Below are positions 16,747 to 29,258 of a DNA stretch of 64,000 nucleotides, piece after piece. Origin of the DNA: Photobacterium profundum SS9 (GTDB lineage: Bacteria; Pseudomonadota; Gammaproteobacteria; Enterobacterales; Vibrionaceae); NCBI RefSeq assembly GCF_000196255.1, contig NC_006370.1, positions 340,187-404,186 on the forward strand. Reading direction: 5' to 3'. Made by a program: the position numbers and the translations under genes. Each line of letters begins with the position of its first letter. Positions within the stretch are counted from its first letter, which is position 1. The notes under the pieces were generated by a model. The model was not told where the DNA came from, ran no database searches, and saw only the letters and a list, made by a program, of their open reading frames with translations.

Positions 16747-17883
16747 TTAACTCGAATATTTCTTTTGTTTTAAGGTAGATGAAATTAGTTGGAGTACTTC
16801 TTGGGCTCTATTTTCCCAGCTTTCATCTTTTACTTTATCTTGTGCTCTATTCGCATAATGTTGTCGTTCTAATTCTGATAACTGACTTAACTTATCGATT
16901 GCTTCAAGCCATTGATTAACTGTTGTTGCAATGGTGACCAGTGGTTGGTATTCCGTTGCGGCAGGAAAGTTGGAGCTAATTACTGGGCATCCAGAAGCGA
17001 GATATTCCCTTAGCTTTAAAGGATTACAAGCTTGTATCTGAGGGTTATCAACAAAGGGTAGAATGGCAATAGACCAATGTTGTAAATACCCTGCTAGTTG
17101 ATTATGAGGGCAGGCTGGTAAAAGGTGGATATTCGAGAGTTGCTTGAGTTTAAAAGTATCAATATCTTCTCTTCCTACGAGATAAAAGTTTATATGCGGA
17201 CGAGATGTTGCTAAAGATTTAAGTAGCTCCATATCTAACCAATTGTTAATACTGCCGTAAAATCCAATGCTAGGTTGATCTGCACATATTTCAGTAGGCT
17301 TCGAGGTTGGTTGTTTAAAGTTATTGATAGCCACACCATGAGGAAGAAGCCTGGTTTTATCTTGTGGGAATTTTTGTTGCAGAGTTGGGCTCGCGGTAAG
17401 GATGATATCGGATACTTGAATAAGGCGCTGTTCAGCTTCTGCGACATATTGGTGGTCAACACCTGCAAGGGCTGAGAAATCATCACCACAATAATAAATG
17501 ACCAAATCGCTTTCACTTATCTCGAGATAGTCAACTGCTGTAGGTAGGGCTGCCCATATGATTCGATGGTATTTCTTTAGTGGAATTTGTCGTCTTAATA
17601 AAAACTGATTGATTTTTAGCATGTTAGAGCTTTTAGCTAAAGGCCATACTAAGGGTTTGATTATTTTTCTTGGCTTTATAGATATTGCTGGTGGTTCATA
17701 ATTTGTGAGTGCGGTAGTGATCTTTTCATTAATGCGTTTTAAATCTCGCATTGTAAGGTTGGGTTGCCTTAACCCTATGGAGTTTATCCAAGTTACAGAA
17801 TGATCATGCATTAATACTGAAAATAAGTGTTGGCTACTTGAAGGGTGACGCCCCCAATCTTCACCAAATACGAGAAATTCCAT
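16747..17883 (-). CDS. Glycosyltransferase (GT4-like)
   Basis: A 378-residue cytoplasmic protein starting MEFLVFGEDWGRHPSSSQHLF, which fits a GT-B N-terminal domain. The C-terminal half has SIGFYGSINNWLDMELLKSLATSRPHINFYLVGRED and NPLKLREYLASGCPVISSNFP, where the first E of the usual donor-binding motif aligns with REYL. It is preceded by the polymerase-like gene with an 83-base gap. It probably adds one sugar of the repeat unit; specificity unknown. Confidence 0.82.
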   Translation of the reverse strand: MEFLVFGEDWGRHPSSSQHLFSVLMHDHSVTWINSIGLRQPNLTMRDLKRINEKITTALTNYEPPAISIKPRKIIKPLVWPLAKSSNMLKINQFLLRRQIPLKKYHRIIWAALPTAVDYLEISESDLVIYYCGDDFSALAGVDHQYVAEAEQRLIQVSDIILTASPTLQQKFPQDKTRLLPHGVAINNFKQPTSKPTEICADQPSIGFYGSINNWLDMELLKSLATSRPHINFYLVGREDIDTFKLKQLSNIHLLPACPHNQLAGYLQHWSIAILPFVDNPQIQACNPLKLREYLASGCPVISSNFPAATEYQPLVTIATTVNQWLEAIDKLSQLSELERQHYANRAQDKVKDESWENRAQEVLQLISSTLKQKKYSS

Positions 17884-17966
17884 GAATATTCCTTAGTTTT
17901 TTGTACTTCCGTTTTTGCAAATTGCAATTTAAGCCTTAAATTGGGTGAACTCTGCCGTAAAGATTG

Positions 17967-19301
17967 TCATTGTGTCGATATTGAGCGTGCAGTAGTGACA
18001 TTACTTGTCAGTCTGTCTAAGGCGATTAATAAGCTAATCAATATATATAACGGCCATGTTGTTCCTTGGGTGAGAAAGGTGCCACTAACACAAAAAGTGA
18101 TCAGTCCTATCCACAGGCCTTCAGCAATAGGTTTCATTTCATGATTACGTAGGCGGCTCAGTAATCGGTAGCTCAGCGTAAAAGTTCCTATGAGTAAGCA
18201 AATAAATAAGGTGAAGCCAATAAAGCCTGTTTCACCTAAAATTTGAAACCATGTACTGTGTACAGCATGATTCTTGCCATCCCAATGGGGTGAATAAAAA
18301 AAGTAGTTGAAATAAAAGTTTTCAAGTCCAACGCCTGTAAAAGGGTTTGCTAGTGCCATTCTAAATGCAGCTTCCCATGCAAATAAGCGGCCCATTGCAG
18401 ATTCATCAACCCCTGTTTCTGCTGAGCCTCCTGATGATCGATCGCTTATACCTGCGAATACCACGAGGATCACTAATCCAATGCTACTGATCATAGAGGG
18501 AATGACGATTGAGCGGCTGCGTAGCAGCATTAAAGTAAAAAATGCGGCAGTTACGCCTAGTAACCCGCCTCGGCTTTGAGTCGCAATAATGGCGCTGATC
18601 AAAATGATTAAAAAGAGAACGTTCATCGTGCGCTGTGCTTTATTTCCGTGAAAAACATTCGTTAATGCGAAAGATAGGGGGAATAAAAGAGCAAGAGATA
18701 AATCATTAGGATCACCCAAGATTGAACCGATATCTCGCCCAATAGTGACGCGAGTTCCTTCTACTAATCCGATACCGTTGATCTGATTATATAACGCAAT
18801 AATAGAGAGACTGACGCCGCAAAGTATTAATAAAATAGGTATCGACTTTAGTTGTTTTTGTTTGGTGGGGAGCCAACTAATAGCAAAAACCATAATGATT
18901 ATTTTTATATAGCTACTATTAAATGTTGCGAATGCTTCGGCTCGATTCGTTGCGAACAAACATGAGATAAAGACCCAAAAGCTGAACAGTAAAAAGAAAG
19001 ACTGCAACGAGTGCCACTGAATCTCGTCACGTTTTAGCCATAAATGGATACATAAGCCTGCAATGCTAAAAGTTGCGAGTAGCAATGGGATGTGAAATGG
19101 CATTAAAACAGGGAAAGCTTCATGTAAGCGGAAATACGAAAAGAGAATAAAGAAGACGCATATAGTAAATGAGTGATTGATGACAAATGGAAAAATGATG
19201 ATTGCGCAGAGTAATAAGCTATTAGTACCTAACTGAGCCCAAGCCACATAGGTTAGGATACATCCGCCAAATGCGATCCATAACTGATTACATCGTTTCA
19301 T
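17967..19301 (-). CDS. O-antigen ligase/Wzy-like polysaccharide polymerase
   Basis: A 444-residue polytopic inner-membrane protein with about eleven hydrophobic segments. A Wzy_C-type region is seen around residues 190-400: ATQSRGGLLGVTAAFFTLM, ANPFTGVGLENFYFNYFF, and a periplasmic-loop histidine motif HAVHSTWFQILGETGFIGF. Such proteins polymerise or ligate undecaprenyl-linked glycans. It is the promoter-proximal gene of the cluster (probable SypL/SypK-type role). The choice between polymerase and ligase cannot be made from sequence. Confidence 0.82.
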   Translation of the reverse strand: MKRCNQLWIAFGGCILTYVAWAQLGTNSLLLCAIIIFPFVINHSFTICVFFILFSYFRLHEAFPVLMPFHIPLLLATFSIAGLCIHLWLKRDEIQWHSLQSFFLLFSFWVFISCLFATNRAEAFATFNSSYIKIIIMVFAISWLPTKQKQLKSIPILLILCGVSLSIIALYNQINGIGLVEGTRVTIGRDIGSILGDPNDLSLALLFPLSFALTNVFHGNKAQRTMNVLFLIILISAIIATQSRGGLLGVTAAFFTLMLLRSRSIVIPSMISSIGLVILVVFAGISDRSSGGSAETGVDESAMGRLFAWEAAFRMALANPFTGVGLENFYFNYFFYSPHWDGKNHAVHSTWFQILGETGFIGFTLFICLLIGTFTLSYRLLSRLRNHEMKPIAEGLWIGLITFCVSGTFLTQGTTWPLYILISLLIALDRLTSNVTTARSISTQ

Positions 19302-19507
19302 CGTGCTTAGGCTCTATATGTGTGTAGCTGCGCATGGTGGTCAAAGTAGTTTGCTGTTAATGTTGGATATGGGCAATGCTCTTTCCTTTTCCCTCCGAAA
19401 GCGTATCGTTGCGATAACTTCATACTAGTATTCCTTTCTTATAAGCCACAATATCTTTACTCATTTGTAATACTCTTGATTAAGTCAGTTTCACTTTTAT
19501 TAGCTAT

Positions 19508-19522
19508 ACAATCTTGATGCCA
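19508..19522 (-). promoter_or_regulatory. Weak sigma-54-like sequence in the cluster's upstream gap
   Basis: In the gene-free stretch 19302-19574, the minus strand carries TGGCAT-CAAGA-TTGT: TGGCA of the -24 box and TTG of the -12 box match, but the C of the essential -12 GC is missing. It lies about 200 bases before the polymerase-like gene. Nothing else recognisable was found in this gap apart from AT-rich sequence. Confidence 0.3.
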
Positions 19523-19574
19523 GAATGTAGATGCTCATTACTTAATTTACTGATAGCTCCCTTCGTAAAGGTCT

Positions 19575-20563
19575 TTAAATAACATGCCTGTGCACTTAGC
19601 TCAGTACGAATGTATAGGTGCGTGAATAATTGCGAGGTTTAATAACCTATTAGGGATCTCTCTTTCCATTTTCCTTCGATTGAAGCGGTAACAGAATTCA
19701 TCAAGGTATTCTTGCAAGTATTGTCCCGACACACCATGAAAAGTGCCAAGCAAAAATGTTTTTAAGTTACCGATGGCTATATGAACCCAGGGAAGCCACT
19801 CATCAACCAACTCACTGGGAGTAACCTTGGCTTCATGTTGTTGAGTGTTGTCTATAATATTCAGCGCAGGTAGCGCATCAGTATGGACTTCTTGCTGCTC
19901 ATTTAAGTGCTTAGCAACAAACTTGTTCACTGTATCATGGCAAACACTGTCTACTGCCTGCATTGCAATAAAACCGGCTCTTTTGCCTTTGCTTTCAACC
20001 GCTACTATAACGGGAGTCTTTCCTTCAGCGCCACGGCCACGCTTACCTTTTCTCCTGCCTCCTACCAAGGCGTCATCAATTTCTATAACACCTGAAAGCC
20101 GATACAGGCTATCTCTATGACCCATTGCTGTTCTCAATTTACTCAGAATCAATCGTGCCGTTCGCCAGTTAACCTCGATGAGCTTGCTAAGTCTTAATGC
20201 TGAAATGCTGCCTTTATCTGAGCCTAGAAAGTAAATAGCCCAGAGCCATTTAGTTAACGGAATACGGCTACCATGAAATAAGGTGTCGGCGGTTATCGAG
20301 GTTTGTTTATGACATTGGCTGCACTCATAGGTATTACGAGTTGTCACGTCATATCCGTGGTCACAACCACACGTAGGGCAAACAAAGCCATTGGGCCATC
20401 TCATCTGCTTAAGGTGATTTAAGCAATCAGCTTCAGTCCCAAACTGGCGTTGCCATTCAAAAAAGCTAGCTTCTGGCATTTTCATAGCACACTGCACTTT
20501 TAAGCGTGATTGATACTAAGAATATAGGCCAAACTGACTCATGTGCAGAGGCATGTTAAATAA
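19575..20563. mobile_element. IS1595-family insertion sequence with 8-bp target duplication
   Basis: The element proper is 19583-20555 (973 bp). Its ends begin CATGCCTGTGCAC on the left and, on the opposite strand, CATGCCTCTGCAC on the right; the imperfect inverted repeats extend about 23 bases. It is bracketed by direct repeats TTAAATAA at 19575-19582 and 20556-20563, an 8-bp duplication typical of the family. The exact duplication suggests a fairly recent insertion between the polysaccharide cluster and the rRNA operon. Confidence 0.92.
19601..20497 (-). CDS. IS1595-family transposase
   Basis: A 298-residue DDE-type transposase. The N-terminal zinc ribbon has CPTCG (Cys40, Cys43) and CSQC (Cys59, Cys62). 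A helical DNA-binding region follows (about 70-125). The catalytic core begins at VIEIDDALVGGRRKGKRGRG (Asp141 or nearby), with a second acidic site near VHTDALPAL. It appears full length with no frameshift. It lies inside the inverted repeats and reads toward the polysaccharide cluster; methionines at codons 4 and 6 are alternative starts. Confidence 0.93.
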   Translation of the reverse strand: MQCAMKMPEASFFEWQRQFGTEADCLNHLKQMRWPNGFVCPTCGCDHGYDVTTRNTYECSQCHKQTSITADTLFHGSRIPLTKWLWAIYFLGSDKGSISALRLSKLIEVNWRTARLILSKLRTAMGHRDSLYRLSGVIEIDDALVGGRRKGKRGRGAEGKTPVIVAVESKGKRAGFIAMQAVDSVCHDTVNKFVAKHLNEQQEVHTDALPALNIIDNTQQHEAKVTPSELVDEWLPWVHIAIGNLKTFLLGTFHGVSGQYLQEYLDEFCYRFNRRKMEREIPNRLLNLAIIHAPIHSY

Positions 20564-20647
20564 TAGTGTTGAAATTGTTCAGATTGGTGCGAGAATGCCA
20601 CCTTTGGTGAGAAAGTAGTCAGTTGGTTTTCTTTTGTGTTTTTTTAC

Positions 20648-20675
20648 TTGCCAATAGTTTCTGATTATCTATAAT
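20648..20675 (+). promoter_or_regulatory. rRNA operon promoter P1 (candidate)
   Basis: TTGCCA at 20648-20653 and TATAAT at 20670-20675 with a 16-bp spacer, followed by a GC-rich discriminator (GCAGCCC). A T-rich stretch upstream could act as an UP element. The IS1595 right flank ends 85 bases upstream, so the core promoter is intact but far-upstream activator sites may be displaced. Confidence 0.7.
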
Positions 20676-20740
20676 GCAGCCCATCGAAACGGTGAACAGC
20701 CAGTTAATCGATGCACGGATAACGAATCATTACAAAGTGC

Positions 20741-20768
20741 TTGACACGGTAACGCATTTGGATAAAAT
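20741..20768 (+). promoter_or_regulatory. rRNA operon promoter P2 (candidate)
   Basis: TTGACA at 20741-20746 and TAAAAT at 20763-20768, 16-bp spacer, followed by GTCCGTCC. Tandem promoters are usual for rRNA operons of gammaproteobacteria. Confidence 0.75.
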
Positions 20769-20823
20769 GTCCGTCCACTTCAAAGGATGGTTGATGCTAA
20801 GGCGTTAATCTGATTTTAAGTGT

Positions 20824-20835
20824 TGTTCTTTAACA
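20824..20835 (+). promoter_or_regulatory. boxA antitermination site, 16S leader
   Basis: TGTTCTTTAACA is an exact match to the NusB/NusE-bound boxA of rRNA leaders. The region 20836-21020 is the processed leader. Confidence 0.85.
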
Positions 20836-21020
20836 ATTTGACCATGCAATCTGTGTGGGCACTCGTGAAATTTTAAGTCGAAAGATTTATCAATGAACTG
20901 AGTGACCTTAATCATCGCAAGATGACACAGTCAATTTATGCTTCATTTCTTCGCAAGAAGAATGAAACAAGAACATCAGTAAAAATCATTGAGCCGATTC
21001 GAAAGAATCAACAGAACTTT

Positions 21021-22562
<1,542 letters not shown>

Positions 22563-22654
22563 CCAAAAGATTTATTGTTTGATGCAGTGTCCACACAGAT
22601 TGCTTGGTCGAAATGTAAAAGAACACGATGTTCCCAATAACATCGAAAAACTAA

Positions 22655-22730
22655 GTCCCGTTCGTCTAGAGGCCTAGGACACCGCCCTTTCACGGCGGTA
22701 ACAGGGGTTCGACTCCCCTACGGGACGCCA
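22655..22730 (+). tRNA. tRNA-Glu (anticodon TTC)
   Basis: A 76-base cloverleaf with encoded CCA. Acceptor GTCCCGT/ACGGGAC, anticodon stem CCGCC/GGCGG with loop CTTTCAC giving TTC at 22689-22691, T-loop GGTTCGACT. First of three spacer tRNAs. Confidence 0.97.
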
Positions 22731-22763
22731 CTTTCTTTTTAGCTAACAAAAGAAAGTAACAAA

Positions 22764-22839
22764 GGGTCGTTAGCTCAGTTGGTAGAGCAGTTGACTTTTA
22801 ATCAATTGGTCGCAGGTTCGAATCCTGCACGACCCACCA
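22764..22839 (+). tRNA. tRNA-Lys (anticodon TTT)
   Basis: A 76-base cloverleaf with encoded CCA. Acceptor GGGTCGT/ACGACCC, anticodon loop CTTTTAA (TTT), T-loop GGTTCGAAT. Second spacer tRNA of the operon. Confidence 0.97.
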
Positions 22840-22905
22840 TTCTTTTCCACGAAGGAAAGCAATTTACTTCTGTTTTTTAAAGCGGAAATAAAAAGCAATT
22901 ATCGT

Positions 22906-22981
22906 GGGCGATTAGCTCAGTTGGGAGAGCACCTCCCTTACAAGGAGGGGGTCACTGGTTCGAGCCCAGTATCGCCCACCA
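22906..22981 (+). tRNA. tRNA-Val (anticodon TAC)
   Basis: A 76-base cloverleaf with encoded CCA. Acceptor GGGCGAT/ATCGCCC, anticodon stem CCTCC/GGAGG with loop CTTACAA (TAC), T-loop GGTTCGAGC. Third spacer tRNA; the Glu-Lys-Val set is typical of Vibrionaceae operons. Confidence 0.97.
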
Positions 22982-23099
22982 CTTTCTAAACACTTTTACG
23001 ACATCTTGATTCAATAGCTTACGTTATTGCGTCAAATTGCTGTCACTGAAAGTCATTAGAAAGTGGATTATTTATCTCTTAGGAGATAGAAAAAACACA

Positions 23100-23111
23100 T
23101 GTTCTTTAACA
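23100..23111 (+). promoter_or_regulatory. boxA antitermination site, 16S-23S spacer
   Basis: TGTTCTTTAACA repeats the leader boxA exactly, 200 bases before the 23S start. Confidence 0.83.
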
Positions 23112-23310
23112 ATCTGGAAAGCTGACTAGTAAATTGAATCTTAGGATTCAATTACAAATGTTTTATCGAATGATAAAACGAGTTCTCAAAACAAACACAC
23201 ATTCAAGTGTCTTGTGTAAGAGTCCGGCGAAAACAAACTTCTCTTGCTCTTGTAAAAGAACAAGCAGAGAAACCTTGGTTGTTGCCATACGAAACCTCTT
23301 GGGGTTGTAT

Positions 23311-26212
<2,902 letters not shown>

Positions 26213-26354
26213 TACAACACCCAAGGGGTTTTTAGCGGACTCCACGAACACTTGAATGGTGTTTGAGAACGATTGATTGTTTGTTATCGACAGATAAACT
26301 AGTTAGATTTTCCAAGATTGCTATTTTCAGCGTATTGCTGGAAATAAAAGAATT

Positions 26355-26474
26355 TGTCTGGCGACCATAGCGCTGTGGCTCCACCTGATCCCATGCCGAA
26401 CTCAGAAGTGAAACGCAGTTGCGCCGATGGTAGTGTGGGGTCTCCCCATGTGAGAGTAGGGCATCGCCAGGCGC
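26355..26474 (+). rRNA. rrf: 5S ribosomal RNA, first copy
   Basis: About 120 bases from TGTCTGGCGACC to CGCCAGGC; the two ends pair as the 5S terminal helix. The core CCATGCCGAACTCAGAAGTG is the conserved 5S loop B/C segment. It lies between 23S and tRNA-Thr. Confidence 0.96.
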
Positions 26475-26515
26475 CCAATTTAAAAATTCGTGAATACGAA
26501 TTTTACCAATGATTT

Positions 26516-26591
26516 GCTGGTATGGCTCAGTTGGTAGAGCGCACCCTTGGTAAGGGTGAGGTCCCCAGTTCGAATCTGGGTACTAGCACCA
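26516..26591 (+). tRNA. tRNA-Thr (anticodon GGT)
   Basis: A 76-base cloverleaf with encoded CCA. Acceptor GCTGGTA/TACTAGC, anticodon stem ACCCT/AGGGT with loop TGGTA region giving GGT, T-loop AGTTCGAAT. A distal tRNA between two 5S genes occurs in some Vibrionaceae operons. Confidence 0.95.
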
Positions 26592-26596
26592 TTTTT

Positions 26597-26675
26597 TTTT
26601 CAGCGACAATAGCACAATGGTACCACCTGATCCCATGCCGAACTCAGTAGTGAAACGTTGTAGCGCCGATGGTAG
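26597..26675 (+). pseudogene. Second 5S rRNA gene, 3' truncated
   Basis: Starting about five bases after tRNA-Thr, 79 bases align with the first 5S (CACCTGATCCCATGCCGAAC and GCGCCGATGGTAG are shared). Several substitutions are present, and the sequence stops matching after GGTAG at 26675. The remaining roughly 40 bases, including the closing strand of the terminal helix, are absent. The break coincides with the start of IS3-type sequence. No operon terminator follows. Confidence 0.85.
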
Positions 26676-27091
26676 CGGCGATTTTCAAGCTACTTGTCGC
26701 CTGTTAGTTAAATATTATGCCGCCTCGACCTCTTTGCTATTAGCTTTCCCTTTTTCAGGATTCAGGTATACAGAACCGACTGGTTCTAAATTTTTAATAT
26801 TGCCACTCCATCGCTCTGGATGTCGTGCTTTCGCAGCATGATATAACCGAGTTCGTTGCGCTAAAATTTCGATATCTCTCCCTGTATGACGTTGTGCTGG
26901 CGTAACAAACTTAATCCCGCTATGTCGGTGTTCATTGTTATACCAACAAACAAAATCACTTACCCAACGACGTGATGAGGCTATATTCTCAAAGGCTTTT
27001 TCAGGGTACTCAGGACGGTATTTTAACGTTCTAAACAGTGACTCTGAATACGGATTATCATTACTTACAGACGGCCTGCTCAGCGATGGCA
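26676..27091 (-). mobile_element. IS3-family element, 3' fragment
   Basis: Only the distal end of an IS3-type element remains, abutting the broken 5S gene on the left. Its right side is cut where the IS630 copies sit. The corresponding 5' half is not found on the far side; an IS21-type fragment is there instead. Confidence 0.75.
26715..27091 (-). pseudogene. IS3-family transposase OrfB, C-terminal fragment
   Basis: About 125 residues of the OrfB catalytic domain end. Residues PSVSNDNPYSESLFRTLKYRPEYP and WYNNEHRHSGIKFVTPAQRH are the conserved IS3 stretch holding the last catalytic glutamate. The catalytic aspartates and OrfA are missing, so it is dead. Confidence 0.88.
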
Positions 27092-27109
27092 TAATACCAT
27101 TCTAGCTAA

Positions 27110-27673
27110 TTAACTGGTCAGGCTAATCCAGCTTCTTGCGCACATCCTCGTTACTCTTTTCGTGTCACTAAGAAAGCTATTCCAAGCACTGCACACCTTA
27201 TCAAGAATCTCATCATAATCTTTAAAAGCTTGGTTCGCTAAATGGTGTTGCCTCATCCAACTCCAAACTTGTTCTATTGAATTGAGCTCTGGTGAATAGG
27301 GAGGAAGCTTTATGATACTGATATTATGAAAACTATGTGCCGTATCTTCGGTATGCCATCCTGCACCATCCATTATCACAACGGCATGCCTGCCTTTTTC
27401 TGTCGCACTTGATACTTGCTGAAGATGCAGTTTCATCGCATCTTTATTGCTCCAAGGAACAACGATGGCTTCTCCAATGCCTCGGCTAGGACAAACAGAA
27501 CCAAAGAGATACGCATATTCAAACTGCTGCTGTTTGATGACGCGCGGACGCGTTCCTGTCTTTGCCCAAACCCTTGTTGTGGTGTTCTGTTGGCCGAATC
27601 GTGCTTCATCTTGAAACCAAACATCAACACTCTCAAGCCCTATGTGACCTGGGATCTTGAGGATAGTTTTCAT
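27110..27673 (-). CDS. IS630 transposase, catalytic part (copy 1, frame B)
   Basis: A 187-residue DDE catalytic domain: WFQDEARFGQ (first Asp), VVIMDGAGWHTE (second Asp) and PPYSPELNSIEQVWSWMR (Glu). It is in the +1 frame relative to the upstream DNA-binding frame. A run of seven A on the coding strand just before the junction, and the TAA..ATG proximity, suggest expression by slippage or reinitiation. The frame is intact. Confidence 0.88.
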   Translation of the reverse strand: MKTILKIPGHIGLESVDVWFQDEARFGQQNTTTRVWAKTGTRPRVIKQQQFEYAYLFGSVCPSRGIGEAIVVPWSNKDAMKLHLQQVSSATEKGRHAVVIMDGAGWHTEDTAHSFHNISIIKLPPYSPELNSIEQVWSWMRQHHLANQAFKDYDEILDKVCSAWNSFLSDTKRVTRMCARSWISLTS

Positions 27674-27674
27674 T

Positions 27675-28145
27675 TTAAATTTTTTTAAAATCGTCTTGGA
27701 TTTTATCGCACTGCTTAGGGTGCTTTGAGCGGGAGGTTATCCATGAAAAACCCATTTTTTTGAGCAATATATAAATGTAGTCTGGGTGGTATGCTTTGCC
27801 AAATGTCTGCGTGATGTAGTTATGAATATCATGACCTGTGAGTCTGCCACCATCAGGTTTAGCCGCGTTTTCTTCAATGTACTTGGCGAGCAGTTGCCTT
27901 TCTTGATGAGAGAGAAAAGAAGGGCGTCCGGTACGAGGTTTTTCCTTTAGTCCGTCGAGTCCCTCTTCAAGAAAAACCTGAATCCATTTGTTTACACTGG
28001 TACGGCTTACCTTTAGGTACTTAGCAATTTGAGTGCGTGAATGGCCATCTTGGAAGTGAGCCAGTGCTAAAAAGCGCATTTTCATCTGGATAGATGTTTG
28101 TTTGCTGGCAAGGGATTTAAAGTCGATATTATTAAGGCTATCCAT
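27675..28145 (-). CDS. IS630 transposase, DNA-binding part (copy 1, frame A)
   Basis: A 156-residue N-terminal portion with a paired-type helix-turn-helix: HFQDGHSRTQIAKYLKVSRTSVNKWIQVFLEEGLDGLKEKPRTGRPSFLS. It ends two bases before the start of the catalytic frame. Together the two give about 343 residues, the usual IS630 transposase length. Confidence 0.87.
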   Translation of the reverse strand: MDSLNNIDFKSLASKQTSIQMKMRFLALAHFQDGHSRTQIAKYLKVSRTSVNKWIQVFLEEGLDGLKEKPRTGRPSFLSHQERQLLAKYIEENAAKPDGGRLTGHDIHNYITQTFGKAYHPDYIYILLKKMGFSWITSRSKHPKQCDKIQDDFKKI

Positions 28146-28223
28146 GGCAATAACTCAGACAAAGTAGATAGCCTCAATTAGATCATATATTTAACTAGAA
28201 TGGTATAATACCATTCTAGCTAA

Positions 28224-28787
28224 TTAACTGGTCAGGCTAATCCAGCTTCTTGCGCACATCCTCGTTACTCTTTTCGTGTCACTAAGAAAGCTATTCCAAG
28301 CACTGCACACCTTATTAAGAATCTCATCATAATCTTTAAAAGCTTGGTTCGCTAAATGGTGTTGCCTCATCCAACTCCAAACTTGTTCTATTGAATTGAG
28401 CTCTGGTGAATAGGGAGGAAGCTTTATGATACTGATATTATGAAAACTATGTGCCGTATCTTCGGTATGCCATCCTGCACCATCCATTATCACAACGGCA
28501 TGCCTGCCTTTTTCTGTCGCACTTGATACTTGCTGAAGATGCAGTTTCATCGCATCTTTATTGCTCCAAGGAACAACGATGGCTTCTCCAATGCCTCGGC
28601 TAGGACAAACAGAACCAAAGAGATACGCATATTCAAACTGCTGCTGTTTGATGACGCGCGGACGCGTTCCTGTCTTTGCCCAAACCCTTGTTGTGGTGTT
28701 CTGTTGGCCGAATCGTGCTTCATCTTGAAACCAAACATCAACACTCTCAAGCCCTATGTGACCTGGGATCTTGAGGATAGTTTTCAT
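28224..28787 (-). CDS. IS630 transposase, catalytic part (copy 2, frame B)
   Basis: A 187-residue DDE domain differing from copy 1 at one residue (ILNKV instead of ILDKV). All three acidic residues are retained. Because the upstream frame is broken in this copy, no full-length transposase can be made from it without help from copy 1. Confidence 0.85.
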   Translation of the reverse strand: MKTILKIPGHIGLESVDVWFQDEARFGQQNTTTRVWAKTGTRPRVIKQQQFEYAYLFGSVCPSRGIGEAIVVPWSNKDAMKLHLQQVSSATEKGRHAVVIMDGAGWHTEDTAHSFHNISIIKLPPYSPELNSIEQVWSWMRQHHLANQAFKDYDEILNKVCSAWNSFLSDTKRVTRMCARSWISLTS

Positions 28788-28788
28788 T

Positions 28789-29258
28789 TTAAATTTTTTT
28801 AAAATCGTCTTGGATTTTATCGCACTGCTTAGGGTGCTTTGAGCGGGAGGTTATCCATGAAAACCCATTTTTTTGAGCAATATATAAATGTAGTCTGGGT
28901 GGTATGCTTTGCCAAATGTCTGCGTGATGTAGTTATGAATATCATGACCTGTGAGTCTGCCACCATCAGGTTTAGCCGCGTTTTCTTCAATGTACTTGGC
29001 GAGCAGTTGCCTTTCTTGATGAGAGAGAAAAGAAGGACGGCCAGTACGAGGTTTTTCCTTTAGTCCGTCGAGTCCCTCTTCAAGAAAAACCTGAATCCAT
29101 TTGTTTACACTGGTACGGCTTACCTTTAGGTACTTAGCAATTTGAGTGCGTGAATGGCCATCTTGGAAGTGAGCCAGTGCTAAAAAGCGCATTTTCATCT
29201 GGATAGATGTTTGTTTGCTAGCAAGGGATTTAAAGTCGATATTATTAAGGCTATCCAT
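28789..29258 (-). pseudogene. IS630 transposase DNA-binding part (copy 2), frameshifted
   Basis: The first 132 residues match copy 1, then the frame changes to FHG and stops. The cause is one base missing in an A-run (four A at 28860-28863 against five in copy 1). The helix-turn-helix is untouched, so a truncated DNA-binding protein could be made, possibly acting as an inhibitor (inference). Confidence 0.85.

Larger units (their letters stand above)
27094..28205 (-). mobile_element. IS630-family insertion sequence, copy 1
   Basis: A 1112-bp element with ends ATACCATTCTAG... and ...CTAGAATGGTA. Preceded by TA at 27092-27093 and followed by TA at 28206-28207, the TA duplication of IS630/Tc1-type elements. 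It carries two reading frames for one transposase. It is arranged head-to-tail with copy 2, sharing a single TA. Confidence 0.9.

Noticed and set aside
26617..26841. Plus-strand open frame across the truncated 5S and IS3 junction
   Set aside because: It runs through rRNA sequence and antisense to the transposase fragment.
27110..29258. Transposase pair as a two-gene defence or toxin-antitoxin system
   Set aside because: DDE residues, terminal repeats and TA duplications identify ordinary IS630 elements.
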